Below, in pieces: positions 6,466-9,476 of a DNA stretch of 9,476 nucleotides (position 1 is the stretch's first letter; every line of letters starts with the position of its first letter). The notes below the pieces were generated by a model. The model was not told the origin of the DNA, ran no database searches, and saw only the letters and a program-made list of their open reading frames with translations. The stretch is from positions 1 through 9,476 of the forward strand of contig ONFK01000131.1 in NCBI GenBank assembly GCA_900317065.1. Reading direction: 5' to 3'. This DNA is from an uncultured Bacteroidales bacterium (GTDB taxonomy: Bacteria; Bacteroidota; Bacteroidia; Bacteroidales; UBA932). Both the position numbers and the translations under genes were made by a program.

Positions 6466-6497
6466 CAAATATAAAATTAAATGGCTATATTTGCAAG
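6466..6497 (-). promoter_or_regulatory. Candidate promoter for the recF operon
   Basis: On the - strand, a -7 box TATATTTG (6473-6466) matches TAnnTTTG, with CTTG (6497-6494) 20 nt upstream as a -33-like element. Only TGGT separates the box from the recF ATG, so initiation would fall on or next to the start codon. Confidence 0.5.
6486..6493 (+). promoter_or_regulatory. Candidate -7 box for the mmd operon
   Basis: TATATTTG fits the Bacteroidota -7 consensus and would start transcription near 6499, about 24 nt before the mmdA ATG. There is no TTTG-like -33 element at the expected distance (about 6462-6465 reads ACCA). A weak AAGGA (6505-6509) lies about 13 nt before the ATG, farther than usual for a ribosome site. 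Confidence 0.4.
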
Positions 6498-6522
6498 CTA
6501 AAATAAGGACACACACTTAACT

Positions 6523-8085
6523 ATGAGCATACAACAAGAAAAGATCGCAGCCCTGGTCGAACGCCGCGCCAAAGCGCGTCTCGGCGGAGGGCAGAAACGC
6601 ATCGACGCACAGCACGAGAAAGGCAAACTCACGGCACGTGAGCGCCTTGCCCTGCTTTTGGACGAAGGCAGTTTCGAGGAATTCGACATGTTCGTCCAGC
6701 ACCGTTGTACAAACTTCGGCATGGATAAATCTCATCCTGACGGCGACGGCGTGGTGACCGGACAAGGCACCATAGGCGGCCGCCACGTGTTTGTATACGC
6801 ACAGGACTTCACCGTAAGCGGCGGATCGCTCAGCAAGACCATGAGCGAGAAGATATGCAAGGTGCTCGACATGGCCATGCGCTGCGGCGCCCCGGTAATC
6901 GGCCTCAACGACTCCGGCGGAGCGCGTATCCAGGAAGGCATCGACTCCCTCGCCGGCTACGGCGACATCTTCGAGCGCAACATCCTCGCCAGCGGCGTGG
7001 TTCCCCAGATTTCGGGCATCTTCGGCCCCTGTGCAGGCGGCGCCGTCTACTCCCCCGCCCTCACCGACTTCACCCTCATGGTGAAGAACACCTCCTACAT
7101 GTTCCTCACGGGCCCCGCAGTCGTAAAGAGCGTGACCGGAGAAGACATCGACCAGGAAGGGCTCGGCGGAGCGAGCGTGCACGCCAGCAAGAGCGGAGTC
7201 GCCGATTTTGCTGCCGAGGATGAGCAGGACGGCATCGAAACCATCAAGCGCCTGCTGAGCTACATCCCCCAGAACAACATGGAGACCGCTCCTTTCAGGC
7301 CGACCTCAGACCCTCTGAACAGGATGGACGACCTGCTGAACGAGATCATTCCCGACAATCCCAACAAGGCCTACGACATGTACGAGGTCATCCGCACCAT
7401 AGTGGACGACGGCGACTTCTTCGAGGTCCACAAAGATTTCGCGAAGAACATAATCGTGGGATTCGCCCATTTCGGCGGACGCGGCGTAGGCATCGTGGCG
7501 AATCAGCCCAAGGTGCTCGCCGGCGTGCTCGACATCAACGCATCCCGCAAGGCGGCCCGCTTCGTACGTTTCTGCGACGCCTTCAACATTCCTCTGGTCA
7601 CCCTCGTGGACGTGCCCGGATTCCTTCCCGGCACCCAGCAGGAGTACGGAGCAGTCATCACCAACGGAGCCAAACTGCTCTATGCCTACGGAGAGGCCAC
7701 CGTTCCCAAGGTTACGGTAACCCTCCGCAAGGCCTACGGCGGTGCACATATCGTGATGAGCTGCAAGCAGTTGCGCGGCGACATCAACTACGCATGGCCC
7801 ACCGCACAGATCGCGGTGATGGGTGCCGACGGAGCCGTGAACGTGCTCTACGGAAAGGAGATCAAGGCGGAGGCCGACCCTGCAAGGCAGGCCGAGGTCC
7901 GCGCAGAGAAGAAGGCCGAGTACGAGGAACTTTTCAACAATCCCTACCAGGCCGCCCAGAAGGGCTATATCGAAGATGTCATCGAGCCGCGCAACACGCG
8001 TTTCCGCGTGATCCGCGCCCTTGAGAGCCTGCAGGGCAAGCGTCAGGAACTCCCCGCAAAGAAACACGATAATCTGCCTCTGTAA
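6523..8085 (+). CDS. mmdA: Methylmalonyl-CoA decarboxylase alpha subunit / acyl-CoA carboxyltransferase
   Basis: A 520-residue biotin-dependent carboxyltransferase of the AccD5/PccB/MmdA family. It moves the carboxyl group of methylmalonyl-CoA to carrier-bound biotin, or the reverse in propionyl-CoA carboxylases. The N-terminal ARERLALLLDEGSF segment is typical. The two crotonase-fold halves each show an oxyanion-hole motif: DSGGARIQEG (130-139) and KAYGGAHIVM (403-412). The carrier-contact region FLPGTQQEYGAV and AWPTAQIAVMGADGAV are also intact. Length is normal. The gene heads a four-gene run including OadG- and OadB-type membrane subunits, which favours the sodium-pumping decarboxylase over propionyl-CoA carboxylase. 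No biotin carboxylase gene is seen, but the operon is cut at the right edge. The TAA stop shares one base with the next ATG (TAATG). Substrate choice between methylmalonyl- and other acyl-CoAs is inferred from context. Confidence 0.93.
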   Translation: MSIQQEKIAALVERRAKARLGGGQKRIDAQHEKGKLTARERLALLLDEGSFEEFDMFVQHRCTNFGMDKSHPDGDGVVTGQGTIGGRHVFVYAQDFTVSGGSLSKTMSEKICKVLDMAMRCGAPVIGLNDSGGARIQEGIDSLAGYGDIFERNILASGVVPQISGIFGPCAGGAVYSPALTDFTLMVKNTSYMFLTGPAVVKSVTGEDIDQEGLGGASVHASKSGVADFAAEDEQDGIETIKRLLSYIPQNNMETAPFRPTSDPLNRMDDLLNEIIPDNPNKAYDMYEVIRTIVDDGDFFEVHKDFAKNIIVGFAHFGGRGVGIVANQPKVLAGVLDINASRKAARFVRFCDAFNIPLVTLVDVPGFLPGTQQEYGAVITNGAKLLYAYGEATVPKVTVTLRKAYGGAHIVMSCKQLRGDINYAWPTAQIAVMGADGAVNVLYGKEIKAEADPARQAEVRAEKKAEYEELFNNPYQAAQKGYIEDVIEPRNTRFRVIRALESLQGKRQELPAKKHDNLPL

Positions 8086-8492
8086 TGACCGTAATCCTTA
8101 ACATGACAGAGGGCGCCAAACGCATGGCCGAGACCGATCCTCACGGATTCACGCTGACGCTGATCGCAGTCACCACCGTGTTCACCGCGCTGGTGATACT
8201 GTATTTCGTATACAGCCTCATAGGAAAAATCTCCCAGCCTTCCGCTCCGAAAGCCCCGAAGGCTTCGAAGAAGAAGGCCAAGGGCGGACCGGATGCCGAA
8301 ACGGCTGCGGCCATTGCGATGGCACTCGAGTCCGAACTCGGCGGAGAAGTGAATGCAGCCATAGCGATGGCCCTGCATCTGCATCTCGGCAATGCCGTCC
8401 ACGACGTGGAACCCGGCATAATCACCTATGCTCCCCGCGAGAGCGCCTGGGGAACTCCATCACTTAATTTCAGAAAAACTCCAAAGAAATGA
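8085..8492 (+). CDS. mmdD: OadG-type sodium pump decarboxylase small subunit (MmdD)
   Basis: A 135-residue small membrane subunit that would tether the carboxyltransferase and biotin carrier to the membrane pump. After a short N-terminus there is one membrane segment at about 22-47 (FTLTLIAVTTVFTALVILYFVYSLIG). Next comes a basic Pro/Ala/Lys linker (51-68) and a cytoplasmic tail. The tail holds two tandem 16-residue units, AAIAMALESELGGEVN (75-90) and AAIAMALHLHLGNAVH (91-106), identical at 10 positions. In characterised OadG proteins the C-terminal tail binds zinc; His98, His100 and His106 here are candidates by analogy. It is longer than the classical subunits of roughly 80-90 residues. Assignment rests on the single TM, the AIAMAL-type tail and the position between mmdA and the biotin carrier gene. 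It overlaps the next gene as ATGA. Confidence 0.85.
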   Translation: MTVILNMTEGAKRMAETDPHGFTLTLIAVTTVFTALVILYFVYSLIGKISQPSAPKAPKASKKKAKGGPDAETAAAIAMALESELGGEVNAAIAMALHLHLGNAVHDVEPGIITYAPRESAWGTPSLNFRKTPKK

Positions 8493-8965
8493 GCCAGTAT
8501 AAGTTCAAGATCAACGGTAAGGATTTCGATGTTACCGTAAATTCAGTAGAAGGCAAGAATGCGTCCGTCACCGTGAACGGCGTCGATTATAATGTAGAAC
8601 TCGAATCCGGGCTGGACGGTGCGGTGCGGAGTAATTCCGGGGCCCCCGAAAATCTGCCGATTTTTGGGGATAAGCCGAGGGTGGCAGCGGCTGCCGAGGA
8701 GAGCTCCCGTCCAGCCCAAGGCTCAGCAGTTCCTGCCGCCGCTTCCGGTGCCGGAAAGAAGATAGTGTCTCCCCTTCCGGGCGTAATCATCGACGTGTGC
8801 GTGAAGGAAGGCGACACGGTCAAGCGCGGCCAGAAGATCGCCGTCATCGAAGCCATGAAGATGGAGAACGACATCCTCGCAGAGTCCGACGGAACCGTTA
8901 CCGCAATTTATGTGAAGAAGACCGACTCCGTGCTTGAAGGAGCCGACATCGCAAGCATCGCCTGA
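8489..8965 (+). CDS. mmdC: Biotin carrier subunit of the decarboxylase (MmdC)
   Basis: A 158-residue biotin carboxyl carrier. The C-terminal biotinyl/lipoyl domain (about 90-158) has VSPLPGVIIDVCVKEGDTV, then EAMKMEND with the biotinylated lysine at 124, 34 residues from the C-terminus as is usual. The N-terminal 40 residues (YKFKINGKDFDVTVN...NGVDYNVELE) form a beta-strand-rich unit found in Bacteroidota homologues. An Ala/Pro/Ser linker of about 30 residues (65-90) lets the carrier swing between the carboxyltransferase and the membrane beta subunit. It needs a biotin ligase encoded elsewhere. It starts in an ATGA overlap with mmdD and is followed two bases after its stop by mmdB. The same protein type also serves propionyl-CoA and oxaloacetate enzymes; the neighbours decide the call. 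Confidence 0.94.
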   Translation: MSQYKFKINGKDFDVTVNSVEGKNASVTVNGVDYNVELESGLDGAVRSNSGAPENLPIFGDKPRVAAAAEESSRPAQGSAVPAAASGAGKKIVSPLPGVIIDVCVKEGDTVKRGQKIAVIEAMKMENDILAESDGTVTAIYVKKTDSVLEGADIASIA

Positions 8966-8967
8966 GG

Positions 8968-9476
8968 ATGGATACCATAGTACAGAGTCTCCAGCAATTC
9001 TGGAGTTTCACGGGTTTTGCCAATTGCACATGGCAGCACCTGGCGATGATCTGCATCGGCCTGATGTTCATCTTCCTGGGCATCAAGAAACACTGGGAAC
9101 CCCTGCTGCTCGTGCCCATCGGATTCGGCATGATCATAGGCAACATCCCCGTGCTCGCCGGACTGCAGGTCAGCATCTACGAGGAGAATTCCGTGCTGAA
9201 CATCCTCTATCAGGGCGTGCGCATGGGATGGTATCCCCCGCTGATCTTCCTTGGAATCGGAGCCATGACCGACTTCAGCGCGCTGATTTCCCAGCCGCGT
9301 CTGGTGCTGATAGGCGCTGCGGCCCAGATGGGTATCTTCGGAGCATATCTGCTCGCCCTGCTTCTGGGCTTTACCCCGAATGAGGCCGGTGCAATCGGCA
9401 TCATCGGCGGAGCTGACGGTCCTACGGCCATCTTCCTCAGCGGCAAGCTCGCCCCCGAACTCATGGGAGCCATTGC
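8968..9476 (+). CDS. mmdB: Sodium-pumping decarboxylase beta subunit (OadB/MmdB), 3'-truncated
   Basis: Membrane subunit that decarboxylates carboxybiotin and couples this to sodium export. Only the first 169 residues are in the window and the frame is open at the right edge. The start MDTIVQSLQQFWSFTGF is typical and lies two bases after the mmdC stop; GAGG directly before the ATG is too close to act as a normal ribosome site, so coupling with mmdC is likely. Hydrophobic segments lie at about 24-40, 46-64, 90-106, 111-135 and 141 onward. Clear family motifs are GWYPPLIFLGIGAMTDF (87-103) and GIIGGADGPTAIF (144-156), whose Asp150 corresponds to the essential membrane aspartate (Asp203 in Klebsiella OadB). 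This gene is the strongest evidence that the operon encodes a sodium pump and not a soluble carboxylase. Confidence 0.95.
   Translation, partial: MDTIVQSLQQFWSFTGFANCTWQHLAMICIGLMFIFLGIKKHWEPLLLVPIGFGMIIGNIPVLAGLQVSIYEENSVLNILYQGVRMGWYPPLIFLGIGAMTDFSALISQPRLVLIGAAAQMGIFGAYLLALLLGFTPNEAGAIGIIGGADGPTAIFLSGKLAPELMGAI

Noticed and set aside
7306..8067. A 253-codon open frame on the - strand
   Set aside because: It mirrors the C-terminal half of mmdA, has no recognisable motif and lacks any ribosome site or promoter.
8908..9176. Small - strand frames over mmdC/mmdB
   Set aside because: They are antisense to clear biotin-carrier and OadB coding sequence and show no domain.

Overview
The window looks like a chromosomal segment of a moderately GC-rich member of the Bacteroidota, probably Bacteroidales. 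This rests on several signs. There are candidate promoters of the Bacteroidota type (a -7 box of the form TAnnTTTG). The YebC N-terminus has the Bacteroidota form (MGRAFEFRK...). A DUF4301 protein, an ALNGDG-type membrane TPR protein and a recF-DUF721 pair are present, and Shine-Dalgarno signals are generally weak. I see no IS element, phage gene, CRISPR array, tRNA or rRNA. Almost all of the sequence is coding.

Left part (1-1077): the 3' end of a DAACS-type cation symporter runs off the left edge on the + strand. It meets yebC tail to tail across a 122-bp gap. That gap carries two copies of a 27-nt palindrome, one of which also makes a good terminator for yebC.

Middle part (1078-6461), all on the - strand. 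Read in the direction of transcription it is recF, a DUF721 (DciA-like) gene, pdxB and a DUF4301 gene in one tight run, with a 4-bp ATGA overlap between DUF721 and pdxB. A second unit follows with its own promoter: a membrane-anchored TPR gene and yebC. The first unit combines a DNA-repair and replication pair (RecF, DUF721) with vitamin B6 synthesis (PdxB). Its last gene is of unknown function, but its motif order resembles UDP-sugar pyrophosphorylases.

Right part (6523-9476), + strand: a carboxyltransferase, a small OadG-type membrane subunit, a biotin carrier and the start of an OadB-type membrane subunit. Their order (mmdA-mmdD-mmdC-mmdB) and near-zero spacing fit a sodium-pumping methylmalonyl-CoA decarboxylase operon. 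Such an enzyme would carry out the decarboxylation step of succinate-to-propionate fermentation and store its energy as a sodium gradient. The operon is cut by the right edge inside mmdB.

Most of this is core metabolism and housekeeping. The points most worth a second look are the DUF4301 protein as a possible nucleotidyltransferase relative, the symporter that lacks several ion and substrate ligands of its family, the paired palindromes, the head-to-head recF/mmdA promoters with a possibly leaderless recF, and a 16-residue tandem duplication in the OadG-like subunit.
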